Source: Solirubrobacter sp963736505 (lineage in GTDB: Bacteria > Actinomycetota > Thermoleophilia > Solirubrobacterales > Solirubrobacteraceae). From it: a DNA stretch of 64,000 nt. The notes under the pieces were generated by a model, which worked only from the letters and a program-made list of their open reading frames with translations, made no database searches and was not told the DNA's origin. The position numbers were made by a program, and so were the translations under genes. The DNA lies in the NCBI GenBank assembly GCA_963736505.1, contig CAVTOZ010000007.1, positions 248,001-312,000 of the forward strand. Reading direction: 5' to 3'. Positions 25,582 to 34,120 of this stretch are shown piece after piece. Within the stretch, counting starts at the first letter, position 1. Each line of letters starts with the position of its first letter.

Positions 25582-26600
25582 CTGAGCCGGTCCTGTCGGT
25601 GCGCGGGCTGCGCATCTGGTACGGCACCGACCGCGGTCCCGTGCGGGCCGTCGACGGCGTCGACCTGGACCTGCGGCCGGGCGAGACCGTCGGGCTCGTC
25701 GGCGAGTCCGGCTGCGGCAAGTCGACGCTCGGGCGCGGCCTGATCGGGCTGCTGCCGGAGGGCGCCACGGCCGTCGGCGAGGTCAACTACGACGGCCGCA
25801 ACCTGCTGGCGCTCAAGCCGCGCGAGCTGCGCCGGCTGCGCGGGCCGGACCTGGGGATGATCTTCCAGGAGCCGATGACGCGGCTGAACCCGCTGATGAA
25901 GGTGTCGCAGCACTTCGAGGAGACGCTGCGCACGCACGAGCAGGGGATCGGCAAGAAGGAGGCGCGCCGGCGCGCGCTGGAGGCGCTGCGCGGCATGGGC
26001 ATCCCGCCCACGCGCTACGGCCAGTACCCGCACGAGTTCTCGGGCGGGATGCGGCAGCGGATCATGATCGCGCTGGCGCTCGTGCTGCGGCCCGCCGTGA
26101 TCGTGGCCGACGAGCCGACGACCGCGCTGGACGTGCTCGTCGAGGCGCAGATCATCCGCATCCTCGCCGACCTGCGGGCCAACTTCGACACGTCGATGCT
26201 GCTGATCACGCACAACCTCGGGATCGTGGCCGAGGCGTGCGACCGCGTCGCCGTCATGTACGCGGGCCGGATCGTCGAGCAGGGCCCGGCCTACGACATC
26301 ACGACCAAGCCCGCGCACCCGTACTCGCGCGAGCTGCTGCGTTCGACGATCTCGCTCTCGACGACGGCGCTGCACTCGATCCCGGGGGCGCCGCCGAACC
26401 TCGTCGCCCCGCCGGCGGCGTGCCGGTTCCACCCGCGCTGCCCGGACGCGATGAAGATGTGCGCGACCGACTGGCCGCCGAACGTGAATCTGGGCTCCGA
26501 GCGCCGGTCGGAGTGCTGGCTGAACGCGCGCGACGAGATCCCGGACGGCGGCGACGCGCCGCTGGTGGGCGAGGCCCTCGCCCTGGCGGAGGAGGCGTGA
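25578..26600 (+). CDS. peptide ABC transporter ATPase DppD-like
   Basis: 340 residues from GTG 25578 (four-base overlap). Walker A GESGCGKSTLGR, signature FSGGMRQRIMIA, Walker B VIVADEPTTALD, and the oligopeptide-transporter C-terminal Cys motif with RFHPRCPDAMKMC near 285-297. In several related ATPases this C-terminal cysteine region binds an iron-sulfur cluster. Complete and apparently functional. Confidence 0.93.
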   Translation: MTEPVLSVRGLRIWYGTDRGPVRAVDGVDLDLRPGETVGLVGESGCGKSTLGRGLIGLLPEGATAVGEVNYDGRNLLALKPRELRRLRGPDLGMIFQEPMTRLNPLMKVSQHFEETLRTHEQGIGKKEARRRALEALRGMGIPPTRYGQYPHEFSGGMRQRIMIALALVLRPAVIVADEPTTALDVLVEAQIIRILADLRANFDTSMLLITHNLGIVAEACDRVAVMYAGRIVEQGPAYDITTKPAHPYSRELLRSTISLSTTALHSIPGAPPNLVAPPAACRFHPRCPDAMKMCATDWPPNVNLGSERRSECWLNARDEIPDGGDAPLVGEALALAEEA

Positions 26601-27901
26601 TGTCCGCTCTGGAGGCCGCTGAGCCGAAGACCGCGACCGACACGCTGATCGAGGTCACCGACCTCGAGGTCCACTTCTCCCTGCACGGCACGTTCCGCTC
26701 GCGCCTGACCGGCCGCGGCGGCGGGTCGGTGAAGGCCGTCGACGGCGTCTCGTTCGAGTTGCGCGAGGGCGAGGTGCTCGGCCTGGTCGGGGAGTCCGGC
26801 TCGGGCAAGACGACGCTCGGGCGCGCGCTGCTCGGGCTCGTGCGGCCGACCGCCGGCAGCGTGAAGCTGCGCGGGCGCGAGCTGGCGGGCCTGCCGGAGA
26901 GCAAGCTGCGGCCGCTGCGGCGCTACCTGCAGATGGTCTTCCAGGACCCGCACGCGTCGCTGAACCCCGCGATGAACCTGGAGACCGCGCTCGCGCATCC
27001 GCTGCAGATCCACGGGCTGACGAAGTCGGCGGCGGAGACCCGCGCGCGCGTGCGCGAGGCGCTGGAGCTCGTCGGGCTCGCGCCCGCGGACGATTTCGCG
27101 GCACGCTACCCGGCCGATCTCTCGGGCGGCCAGAAGCAGCGCGCGGCGATCGCGCGCGCGGTCATCGTCGGCCCCGAGCTGCTCGTCGCCGACGAGCCGG
27201 TCTCGATGCTCGACATGAGCGTGCGGGCGAAGATCCTCGACCTGATGCTCGGGCTCAAGAAGCGGCTCGGGCTCACGTACGTCTACATCACGCACGACCT
27301 GGCGAGCGCGAAGTTCTTCTGCGACCGCGTGGCGATCATGTACCTCGGCCGGATCGTCGAGATCGGGCCGGTGGAGACGATCTTCGCGGACCCCAAGCAC
27401 CCGTACACGCAGGCGCTGATCAGGGCGATCCCGGAGCCGGATCCGTCGAAGGCGATCCCGCGCGACCTGCCGCGCGGCGAGATCCCCGACGCGGCGCGCC
27501 CGCCGCTGGGCTGCTCGTTCCACCCGCGCTGCCCGGTCGCGTTCGAGTCGTGCGGCTGGGAGAGCCGCGACCTGCGCGTGCTGCTCGAGGAGCGCTGGAT
27601 CGCCGCGGGCGAGGACGCCTACGCGAGCGAGCGCCCGCTGGTCGGCGACCTCGACGCGCTCAACGCCGGCGACGGCGACACGGCCGTCATCCCGGCCGGC
27701 GGCGGCAAGGACCCGGGGGACCTGCTGAAGCTGCTGGAGCGGATCCGCGACGAGCAGCCGGACGAGCCGCTGTGGCGCGGCGTGCGCGACATGAGCGCCG
27801 AGACGCACGGCGTGCGCGTGTCGTTCGCGCCGGGGACCGATCCCGAGCTGTACGACGCCGGCGACTCGCGCGCGGCGTGCCTGCTGTACCGGCCGCGCTA
27901 A
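26600..27901 (+). CDS. peptide ABC transporter ATPase DppF-like with C-terminal extension
   Basis: 433 residues from ATG 26600. Walker A GESGSGKTTLGR, signature LSGGQKQRAAIARA, Walker B LLVADEPVSMLD, and FHPRCPVAFESC near 308-319. About 110 residues follow the usual end (typical length about 330), containing KLLERIRDEQPDEPLWRGV and ending in SRAACLLYRPR. The extension has no recognised domain. Stop is followed after 74 bases by the oxidase alpha-subunit gene. Confidence 0.92.
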   Translation: MSALEAAEPKTATDTLIEVTDLEVHFSLHGTFRSRLTGRGGGSVKAVDGVSFELREGEVLGLVGESGSGKTTLGRALLGLVRPTAGSVKLRGRELAGLPESKLRPLRRYLQMVFQDPHASLNPAMNLETALAHPLQIHGLTKSAAETRARVREALELVGLAPADDFAARYPADLSGGQKQRAAIARAVIVGPELLVADEPVSMLDMSVRAKILDLMLGLKKRLGLTYVYITHDLASAKFFCDRVAIMYLGRIVEIGPVETIFADPKHPYTQALIRAIPEPDPSKAIPRDLPRGEIPDAARPPLGCSFHPRCPVAFESCGWESRDLRVLLEERWIAAGEDAYASERPLVGDLDALNAGDGDTAVIPAGGGKDPGDLLKLLERIRDEQPDEPLWRGVRDMSAETHGVRVSFAPGTDPELYDAGDSRAACLLYRPR

Positions 27902-27940
27902 ACGTCGCAACGTCGCGCGCGGACCTCAGACAACTGCCGC

Positions 27941-27969
27941 TTGGAGGCGCTTGTGAGCACCCCTAGGCT
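27941..27969 (+). promoter_or_regulatory. sigma-70-like promoter of the oxidase alpha subunit
   Basis: TTGGAG (27941-27946), 17-base spacer, TAGGCT (27964-27969); the GTG start is six bases beyond the -10 box. Transcription would begin at or near the start codon, giving a leaderless message. Confidence 0.55.
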
Positions 27970-27975
27970 CGCGCA

Positions 27976-29304
27976 GTGAGCATGGAGACGGTCGACGTGG
28001 CGGTGATCGGCGGCGGACCCGCCGGGATGGCCGCGGCGGTCGCCGCGCGCCGGGCCGGCGCGTCGGTCGTGCTGATCGACGAGTACGCGGCGCCGGGCGG
28101 GCAGATCTGGCGGCGCTCGTTCACCGAGACCGGTGAGACGGCGCCGCGGTCGCTGCCGCGCGCCGCGCGGCGGCTGTGCACGCAGCTGGCGCAGTCCGGC
28201 GCGACCGTGCTCGGCGGGACCTCGGTGTGGGCGTCGCTGCGCGAGGGGGCGCTGTGGACGCTGCTGACGCAGGGCGCGGCCGCGGAGGTCCGCGCGCGCG
28301 CCGTCGTGCTCGCCACCGGCGCCTACGACCGCCCGGTCGCGTTCCCGGGCTGGACGCTCCCGGGCGTGATGACCGCGGGCGGCGCGCAGGCGCTCGCCAA
28401 GGGCCAGGGCGTCCTGCCGGGCCGGCGCGTGCTGCTCGCGGGCGCGGGCCCGTTCCTGTTGCCGGTCGCGACGCAGCTGCGCAGCCGCGGCGCGAGGGTG
28501 GTGGCGGTCGTGGAGGCGACGCGCCGGCGCGACTGGCTCGCCGCCGCGCCGCGGATGGCCGCGCACCCGGGCCGGCTTGGCGGCTACGCGGCCTACCGCG
28601 CGCGCACGGCCGGCACGCCGTTCGTCTGGGGCCACGTGCTCGTGCGCGCCGAGGGCGACAGCGCCGTCGAGTCCGCGACGATCGCCGCGGCCGCGCCGGA
28701 CTGGTCGCCGCTGCCGGGCCGCGAGCGCAGCTTCGAGGTCGACGCCGTCTGCACCGCGTACGGCTTCCTGCCGTCGACCGAGCTCGCGCGCACGTTCGGG
28801 TGCGAGCTCAGGGGCGACGCCGTGGCGCACGACCAGGACATGCAGACGACGGTCAAGGGCGTCTTCGTCGCCGGCGAGGCCGCGGGCGTCGGCGGCAGCG
28901 ACCTCGCGCTGCTCGAGGGCGAGCTGGCCGGCACCCGCGCGGCCCGCGCGACGGTCGACGTCGCGAAGCTGCGCCGCCGGCGCGACCGCGCGGCGGGCTT
29001 CGCGACGGTCCTCGAGGACCTCTTCGGCCCGCGCCCCGGGCTGGCGGCGCTGGCCGACGGCGAGACGATCCTGTGCCGCTGCGAGGACGTCACGGCCGCC
29101 GCCGTCGACGCGGCCGCCGCGACGTCGCCCGCGGCGCTGAAGATCCTCACCCGCTGCGGCCAGGGCCCGTGCCAGGGCCGCGTGTGCGAGCGCCTGATCG
29201 CCGAGCGCCTCGGGTCGCCCGCGCGCTTCAGCGCGCGGGCTCCCATCCGGCCGATCCCGCTCGGCGTCCTGATGGACGCTACGGATTCGTCGTCGACACC
29301 GTGA
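27976..29304 (+). CDS. D-hydroxyproline dehydrogenase alpha subunit-like FAD/NAD(P) protein
   Basis: 442 residues from GTG 27976 (alternative ATG 27982). The N-terminus VAVIGGGPAGMAAAVAARRAG is the FAD loop; LPGRRVLLAGAGPFLLPVA near 150-168 is a second Rossmann loop. The C-terminus has a BFD-like iron-sulfur cysteine set, CRCEDV and RCGQGPCQGRVC. This architecture is that of HcnB/OoxA/LhpA alpha subunits of heterotrimeric amine dehydrogenases. With the beta (32618-33781) and gamma (32382-32621) genes it would oxidise cis-4-hydroxy-D-proline to Pyr4H2C. End overlaps convergent amidase by 26 bases. Confidence 0.85.
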   Translation: MSMETVDVAVIGGGPAGMAAAVAARRAGASVVLIDEYAAPGGQIWRRSFTETGETAPRSLPRAARRLCTQLAQSGATVLGGTSVWASLREGALWTLLTQGAAAEVRARAVVLATGAYDRPVAFPGWTLPGVMTAGGAQALAKGQGVLPGRRVLLAGAGPFLLPVATQLRSRGARVVAVVEATRRRDWLAAAPRMAAHPGRLGGYAAYRARTAGTPFVWGHVLVRAEGDSAVESATIAAAAPDWSPLPGRERSFEVDAVCTAYGFLPSTELARTFGCELRGDAVAHDQDMQTTVKGVFVAGEAAGVGGSDLALLEGELAGTRAARATVDVAKLRRRRDRAAGFATVLEDLFGPRPGLAALADGETILCRCEDVTAAAVDAAAATSPAALKILTRCGQGPCQGRVCERLIAERLGSPARFSARAPIRPIPLGVLMDATDSSSTP

Positions 29305-32300
29305 ACGTCAGCGTCCTCGAGTAGGACCCCGTCCGCAGCGCGTCACCCACCCCGATCGCCTGCGTGAAGCCGATCGTCACGGGGTCGTTGGAGACCGGGG
29401 CGACGTAGCGCTTCGGCAGGCCCGTCACCTGCAGCGGCGCGGGCAGGCTGAACGTGCCGTTCGCCAGGTGGCCGGGGTCGGACACCGTCAGCAGCGCGTC
29501 GGCCGCCGTCGAGACCACGTTCGCCGTCGTCGACGCCGTGTACTCCTTCGCCACGCCCGGCGCGAAGGCGCCGAACGTCGCCGGCGCGCCGAGCGTGAGC
29601 GACAGCGTCGCGGGCACCGTGCCGCCGACCGGCAGCTCCTTGACGTTCGGCAGCGGCTCCGGCGCGGGCGCCTCGCCCGGCCCGCACGTGCGCGGGAGGT
29701 AGACGACCGGCGCGACGCAGTGCCACGTCTGCGGGTTGATCTCCGACGGCGTGCGCCGCAGCTCCGACGCGCGCTCGTACGCGTAGGCGAAGCCGAGCAG
29801 CTTGGCGTCGTCGCCGGCCGTGCCCGTGAACGACAGCCCGACCGGGCGCCGCAGCGTCGCGTCGTAGCCCATCGGCACGGTGATCTGCGGGTAGCCGGCG
29901 CGGATCCCGACCTCCTCGGTGCTCGCCGTCAGCGACAGGATGGCGTCGACCGGCACCCCCGCGTCGGCGAGCAGGCCGTCGATGTAGGCGCGCGAGGCGG
30001 CGCGGCCGGCGGTCAGGTCGGCCTGGTAGGCCGCGGCGGTGGCCGGGACCGTCAGGTCGATCGCCGCGTCGGCGCGCAGCCGCGCCTGGTTGAACTTCAG
30101 CTCGTCGGCGGGATGCGCGTCGTCGTAGGCGACGATGCCCGCCGTCGAGCGGCCGTACGGCGCCAGGTAGGCGTCGAGGTCGCGCCGCAGCTCGCGGTCG
30201 ACGACCTTCGCCGTCGTGGGCCGCGCCGGCGCCGTCAGCGTGACGGGCGTGGCGCCGGCCGCCGTGATCGCCGTCACCGCGTCGGCGAACGGCTGCATCG
30301 AGCTCCCGCTCGTCGGCGCGATCACGCCGATCCGCTTGCCGGACAGCGCCGACTTCGACAGCGCGGCGGTGTAGTCGGGCGCCGTGTCGGGGGCGCCCGC
30401 GGTCGCCGCGTCGGCCGCGTCGCGGCCGACGAGCCCGGTCAGCAGCGCCGCCACGTCGGCGACGGTGCGGCCGACCGGCGCCGGCGTCTCCTGGCTGCGC
30501 GCGACCGGCAGGACGCCGGTGCGCGAGATCAGCCCGAGCGTCGGCCGGAACGCGACCACGCCGGTCGCCACCGCGGGCACGAGCGCGCTCGGGGACGCGC
30601 TGTTGGACGGGTTCCCGGTGCCGCTCGTCGTCGCGTCGGTCTCCACGCCGACGGTCGCCGCGGCCAGCCCGGCGGCCGCCGCGGCGACGGCGCCCGCGCT
30701 CGCGCCGTTGACCGAGGAGCGCATGTCGTACGGGTTCAGCACCTGGCCGCTGAGCGCGCCGTAGCCCGCCGGCATGCCGGTGGAGACCATGCCGTTGAGC
30801 TCGGTCACGTTGACCTTGCCGAGCACGATCGCGCCGGCCGCCTTCAGGCGCGTGACGAGCGCCGCGTCGGCGCTCGGGACGACGTCCTCGAGCGCCATCG
30901 AGCCGCCGGTGGTCGGCAGCCCGGCGACGTCGATCGTGTCGTCGACGAGCACCGGGATCCCGGCCAGCGGACCGGAGGCCTCGCCGCGGGCGCGCGCGGC
31001 GTCGGCCGCCGCCGCCAGCCCGGCCGCGGCGGGGTTGACCGCGCGCACGGCGTCGATCCCCGGGCCCTGCTGGTTGACGAAGCGGATCCGGTCCAGGTAG
31101 GCCTTCACGAGCCCGGCGCTGGTCAGCGTCCCGTTGCCGAAGCGGCGCTGGATCTCGGCGATGTCGAGGTGCTCGAGGTCCAGCGCCGGCGCGACCAGCG
31201 CGTCCGACAGCGGGCCGGCGAAGCCGCTGAACGGGCCGCACGAGTGCGGGTCGAAGCGCGGGCCGGGCACGCAGCGCCAGCTCGCCGGGTTGACCTCCGA
31301 CGGCGCGCGCCGGAGCTTGGTGCCCTGCTCGTAGGCGTACGCGTAGCCGAGCAGCTTGGCCTCCGAGTAGCGGCGGCCGACGAACGTGACGTTGATCGGC
31401 ACGACCGTCGCGCCGAGGGCGGTCAGCGCGTTGCGCGCGGCGACGTAGTTCGCGTTGGTGCCCGAGACGCCGATCCGCGCGCCCTGCAGCGCGTCGGTCT
31501 TCAGGCCCGACAGGAAGTCCGGGTGCACCGGCGAGTCGGACGTGCGCGGGTCGTCGGGGTCGTGCCCGGCGCCGGCCTGAAGCAGCAGCGCCGCGTCGCT
31601 GACGGTCTGCGTCAGCGGCCCGAGCGTGTCCTGCGTCTCGGAGATCGGGACCACGCCCGACCGGCTCCAGAGGCCCGTCGAGGGCCGGATGCCGACGACG
31701 CCGTTCTGCGTCGCGGGCGAGATGATCGAGCCCTCGCTGTCGGAGCCGACCGTCAGCGCCGCCAGGCCGGAAGCGGCGGCGACGCCGGAGCCGGCCGAGG
31801 AGCCGCCGGGGTCCGACGACGTGTCGTACGGGTTCAGCACCTGGCCGCCGAGCGAGCTGTTGCCGCTCTGCTGGTTGTTGGAGACGTAGGCCGCGAACTC
31901 GGTCAGGTTGAGCTTGCCGAGGATCACGGCGCCGGCGGCCTTGAGCCGGCGCACGAGGAACGCGTCGCGGCTGGGCACCGAGTGCTCGAGCACGATCGAG
32001 GCGGCCGTCGTCGGCATGCCCGCGACGTCGACGTTGTCCTTCAGCAGCACCGGCAGCCCTTCCAGCGGGCCGCGCGGGCCCGAGGTCCGGCGCGCCGCGT
32101 CGGACGCGCGCGCCTCGTCGAGCGCGTTCGGGTTCAGCGAGCGGACCGCGTTCAGCGACGGCCCGCGCAGGTTGACCGCGGCGATCCGGTCCAGGTACGC
32201 ATGCGTGAGCGCGACGCTCGTCAGCTCCCCGGCCGCGAGCTTGGCCTCCAGCTCGGTCGCCGAGGTCTTCTCCAGGGTCCAGCTCCGCTCGCGCGGGCTG

Positions 32301-32365
32301 CGCTGCCGCTCCCATGGTCGCGATCGCCAGCGCGACCGCACCGACACGACTCCCCCGCATCCCAT
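29279..32365 (-). CDS. secreted tandem amidase, two amidase-signature domains, N-terminal frameshift
   Basis: The frame encodes 1028 residues. Domain 1 (about 30-390) has the Ser-Ser-Lys triad: Lys109 in VLLKDN, Ser189 in DPGGSSAGSG, and nucleophile Ser213 in DSEGSI. However, compared with domain 2 it lacks about 137 residues between IGVSGTN (298) and KLLGYAYAYE (337). Domain 2 (about 395-895) has that region, but Lys is Asp475 (VLVDDT), GGSS is NGAS and the nucleophile motif is lost. A beta-sandwich-like tail (about 900-1028) follows. The frame's own first 28 residues (Arg-rich) look wrong: a good signal peptide is encoded at 32360 in the adjacent frame. Possible peptide/amide hydrolase feeding the neighbouring transporter (inference). 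Confidence 0.82.
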   Translation of the reverse strand: MGCGGVVSVRSRWRSRPWERQRSPRERSWTLEKTSATELEAKLAAGELTSVALTHAYLDRIAAVNLRGPSLNAVRSLNPNALDEARASDAARRTSGPRGPLEGLPVLLKDNVDVAGMPTTAASIVLEHSVPSRDAFLVRRLKAAGAVILGKLNLTEFAAYVSNNQQSGNSSLGGQVLNPYDTSSDPGGSSAGSGVAAASGLAALTVGSDSEGSIISPATQNGVVGIRPSTGLWSRSGVVPISETQDTLGPLTQTVSDAALLLQAGAGHDPDDPRTSDSPVHPDFLSGLKTDALQGARIGVSGTNANYVAARNALTALGATVVPINVTFVGRRYSEAKLLGYAYAYEQGTKLRRAPSEVNPASWRCVPGPRFDPHSCGPFSGFAGPLSDALVAPALDLEHLDIAEIQRRFGNGTLTSAGLVKAYLDRIRFVNQQGPGIDAVRAVNPAAAGLAAAADAARARGEASGPLAGIPVLVDDTIDVAGLPTTGGSMALEDVVPSADAALVTRLKAAGAIVLGKVNVTELNGMVSTGMPAGYGALSGQVLNPYDMRSSVNGASAGAVAAAAAGLAAATVGVETDATTSGTGNPSNSASPSALVPAVATGVVAFRPTLGLISRTGVLPVARSQETPAPVGRTVADVAALLTGLVGRDAADAATAGAPDTAPDYTAALSKSALSGKRIGVIAPTSGSSMQPFADAVTAITAAGATPVTLTAPARPTTAKVVDRELRRDLDAYLAPYGRSTAGIVAYDDAHPADELKFNQARLRADAAIDLTVPATAAAYQADLTAGRAASRAYIDGLLADAGVPVDAILSLTASTEEVGIRAGYPQITVPMGYDATLRRPVGLSFTGTAGDDAKLLGFAYAYERASELRRTPSEINPQTWHCVAPVVYLPRTCGPGEAPAPEPLPNVKELPVGGTVPATLSLTLGAPATFGAFAPGVAKEYTASTTANVVSTAADALLTVSDPGHLANGTFSLPAPLQVTGLPKRYVAPVSNDPVTIGFTQAIGVGDALRTGSYSRTLTFTVSTTNP
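32283..32360 (-). other. out-of-frame signal peptide of the tandem amidase
   Basis: From ATG 32360, preceded by GAGGGGGATGGG, this frame reads MRGSRVGAVALAIATMGAAA then QPARAE, a textbook signal peptide with AxA cleavage site. The amidase body (WTLEKTSATELE) continues in the +1 frame; removing one G from GCGGAGC at about 32284-32288 joins them as ARA-SWTLEK. Either a sequencing/assembly indel or a genuine disrupting mutation. Confidence 0.8.
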
Positions 32366-32381
32366 CCCCCTCGGTTGTGCG

Positions 32382-32621
32382 TCAGGTGTATCCGGTGGTG
32401 ACCCTCATCCCGGCGGCGACCGGCGTCACGCATGCGCGCACGACGCGCCCGTCGGCCTGTACGCGGCACTCCTGGCAGACGCCGATGCCGCAGTAGAGGC
32501 CGCGCGGGCGGCCCGACGGGCTCGGGCGCAGCGCGGCGCGGCCGGACGCCAGCAGCGCGGCCGCGATGCTCTGGCCGGCGGGCGCGTGCAGCGGCTCGCC
32601 GTCGACCGACAGCTCGATCAC
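32382..32621 (-). CDS. small [2Fe-2S] gamma subunit of D-hydroxyproline dehydrogenase
   Basis: 79 residues from GTG 32621 (GTGA overlap with the beta-subunit stop). A ferredoxin-like fold with the cysteine pattern C-x4-C-x2-C in LYCGIGVCQEC, and a fourth Cys in VRACVTPV. Small subunits of this kind (HcnA/OoxC-like) pass electrons from the beta-subunit flavin to the alpha subunit. Its gene order after the DAO-like gene supports the call. Too small to stand alone as an oxidoreductase. Confidence 0.83.
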   Translation of the reverse strand: MIELSVDGEPLHAPAGQSIAAALLASGRAALRPSPSGRPRGLYCGIGVCQECRVQADGRVVRACVTPVAAGMRVTTGYT

Positions 32622-33781
32622 GACATCGCCAGCGCGGCGGGCAGGAAGCGATCGGGCGAGAACCACTCGATCGGCAGCGGCGACTCCGCGCCGGTGTGCC
32701 ACGCCGCCACCAGCTCGCCGGTCGCCGGCGCGAGGCCGATGCCCGCGCCTTCGTGGCCGGTCGCGACGCACAGGTTCGGCGCCTCGGCGAACGGGCCGAC
32801 GATCGGCACGTGGTCCGGCGTCAGCGGGCGCAGCCCGGCGTACACGCGCAGCGCGCGGGCGTCGCGCAGGACGGGGAAGAAGCGCGCGGCGCGGCGGGCG
32901 ATCGCCCCGGCCACCGAGAGGTCGACCTCGCGGTCGAAGCCGACGTGCTGGCGGCTTGAGCCGAGCAGCGCGGTGCCGCTGACGGTCGACTCGACGACCA
33001 TCGCGATTTGCAGCGCGGCGTGGTCGGCCTCGACGGCGGCGACGTAGCCGGCCTCGCTGAGCTTGCGCCGGAAGCGCACGGGCGAGCGCTCGAGCACGAC
33101 GATCTGGCCCTTGCGCGGCGTGACCGGGACCGACAGCCGGGCCGTCTCCAGCAACGCCGGCGTCCACACGCCGGCGGCGACCACGACGGCGCCGGCGGCG
33201 ATCCGCCCGGCGCTCGTCTCGACGCCGGTCACGCGCCCGTCGCGGGCGCGCGTGAGACGGTCGATCGAGCGGTCGAGCGTCAGCGTCGCGCCGGCGGCCA
33301 CGGCGGCGCGCACGAGCGCGGCGGTCGCGAGCCGCGGCTCCAGCTGGGCGTCGCCCGGGTACAGCACGCCGCCGGGGAGGTCGTGCGCGGCGTACGGCTC
33401 CTCGCGCCGCAGCCCGTCGGCGTCGAGCACCTCGCCGTGCACGCCGAGCGTGGCGAGCAGCTGGGCGCGCTCGGCCGAGGCGCGCAGCTCGGCCTCGGTC
33501 TCGGCGACCACGACGCTGCCCTTGCGGTCGTACTCGAAGTCGTCCGGCAGGCGCTCGGCCAGCTCGGCCCACAGCTCGGCGGAGCGCAGGGCGAGCGGCA
33601 GCTCGCGCTCGAGCTCCTTGTCCCACGCGAGCACGTTGCCCTCGCACGCGCCGGAGCTGCCCGAGCCCACGAACGCGCGGTCGCACAGGTGCACGCGCAC
33701 CCCCGCGACTGCGAGATGGTAGGCGCATGAGGCGCCGATGACGCCGGCGCCGACGACGACCACATCGGGACTCCGGGCCAC
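32618..33781 (-). CDS. D-hydroxyproline dehydrogenase beta subunit-like FAD oxidoreductase (DAO family)
   Basis: 387 residues from GTG 33781. FAD loop VVVVGAGVIGASCAYHLA at 7-24 and the C-terminal flavin motif HVPIVGPF..ATGHEGAGIGLAPATGELVA (split) near 335-370, as in glycine/sarcosine/D-amino-acid oxidases. Closest architecture is HcnC/LhpB, the catalytic beta subunit of hydrogen-cyanide synthase and D-hydroxyproline dehydrogenase. In this cluster oxidation of cis-4-hydroxy-D-proline is the best fit; other D-imino acids are possible. Confidence 0.87.
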   Translation of the reverse strand: MARSPDVVVVGAGVIGASCAYHLAVAGVRVHLCDRAFVGSGSSGACEGNVLAWDKELERELPLALRSAELWAELAERLPDDFEYDRKGSVVVAETEAELRASAERAQLLATLGVHGEVLDADGLRREEPYAAHDLPGGVLYPGDAQLEPRLATAALVRAAVAAGATLTLDRSIDRLTRARDGRVTGVETSAGRIAAGAVVVAAGVWTPALLETARLSVPVTPRKGQIVVLERSPVRFRRKLSEAGYVAAVEADHAALQIAMVVESTVSGTALLGSSRQHVGFDREVDLSVAGAIARRAARFFPVLRDARALRVYAGLRPLTPDHVPIVGPFAEAPNLCVATGHEGAGIGLAPATGELVAAWHTGAESPLPIEWFSPDRFLPAALAMS

Positions 33782-33788
33782 GAATCAA

Positions 33789-33794
33789 ACAGTA
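33789..33794 (-). promoter_or_regulatory. TACTGT -10 box of the beta-subunit gene
   Basis: On the minus strand TACTGT lies seven bases before GTG 33781 and no Shine-Dalgarno is present, so the transcript is probably leaderless. No clear -35 at 17-18 bases. Confidence 0.45.
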
Positions 33795-33972
33795 CGCGTC
33801 AGCACCTGGACCGCCTTCCGACAAGTGGCGCACACGTGACCGCCCACCTCCTACATATCGCCATTGCCGACCCATGCGCGGCGGGCGGATACTCGTCGGA
33901 CACAGGGGGGATGAGAGGGAAGCGGTCACCGAGCGAGGCCGACGACACCTCAACCAGGGCGATGTAGTGAAA

Positions 33973-34001
33973 CGCCCGGGCGTGGCCACCACGCCCGGGC
34001 G
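33973..34001. terminator. perfect 13-bp hairpin
   Basis: CGCCCGGGCGTGG (33973-33985), loop CCA, CCACGCCCGGGCG (33989-34001). A very stable stem-loop without a T-tract on either side. It lies between the end of the aldehyde-dehydrogenase-like gene and the beta-subunit promoter, so it may insulate the two minus-strand units. Confidence 0.5.
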
Positions 34002-34120
34002 CTCCTCCGACACTCGGCCGGCGCCCAATCCACGGCGCCGGTCGAGCAGCTCACCCGCGGGAGGGGTAGGCGCGGGTGCCAGCAGACTACGCCCTCGTCG
34101 CGACGATGTCTGCAGTAAGA

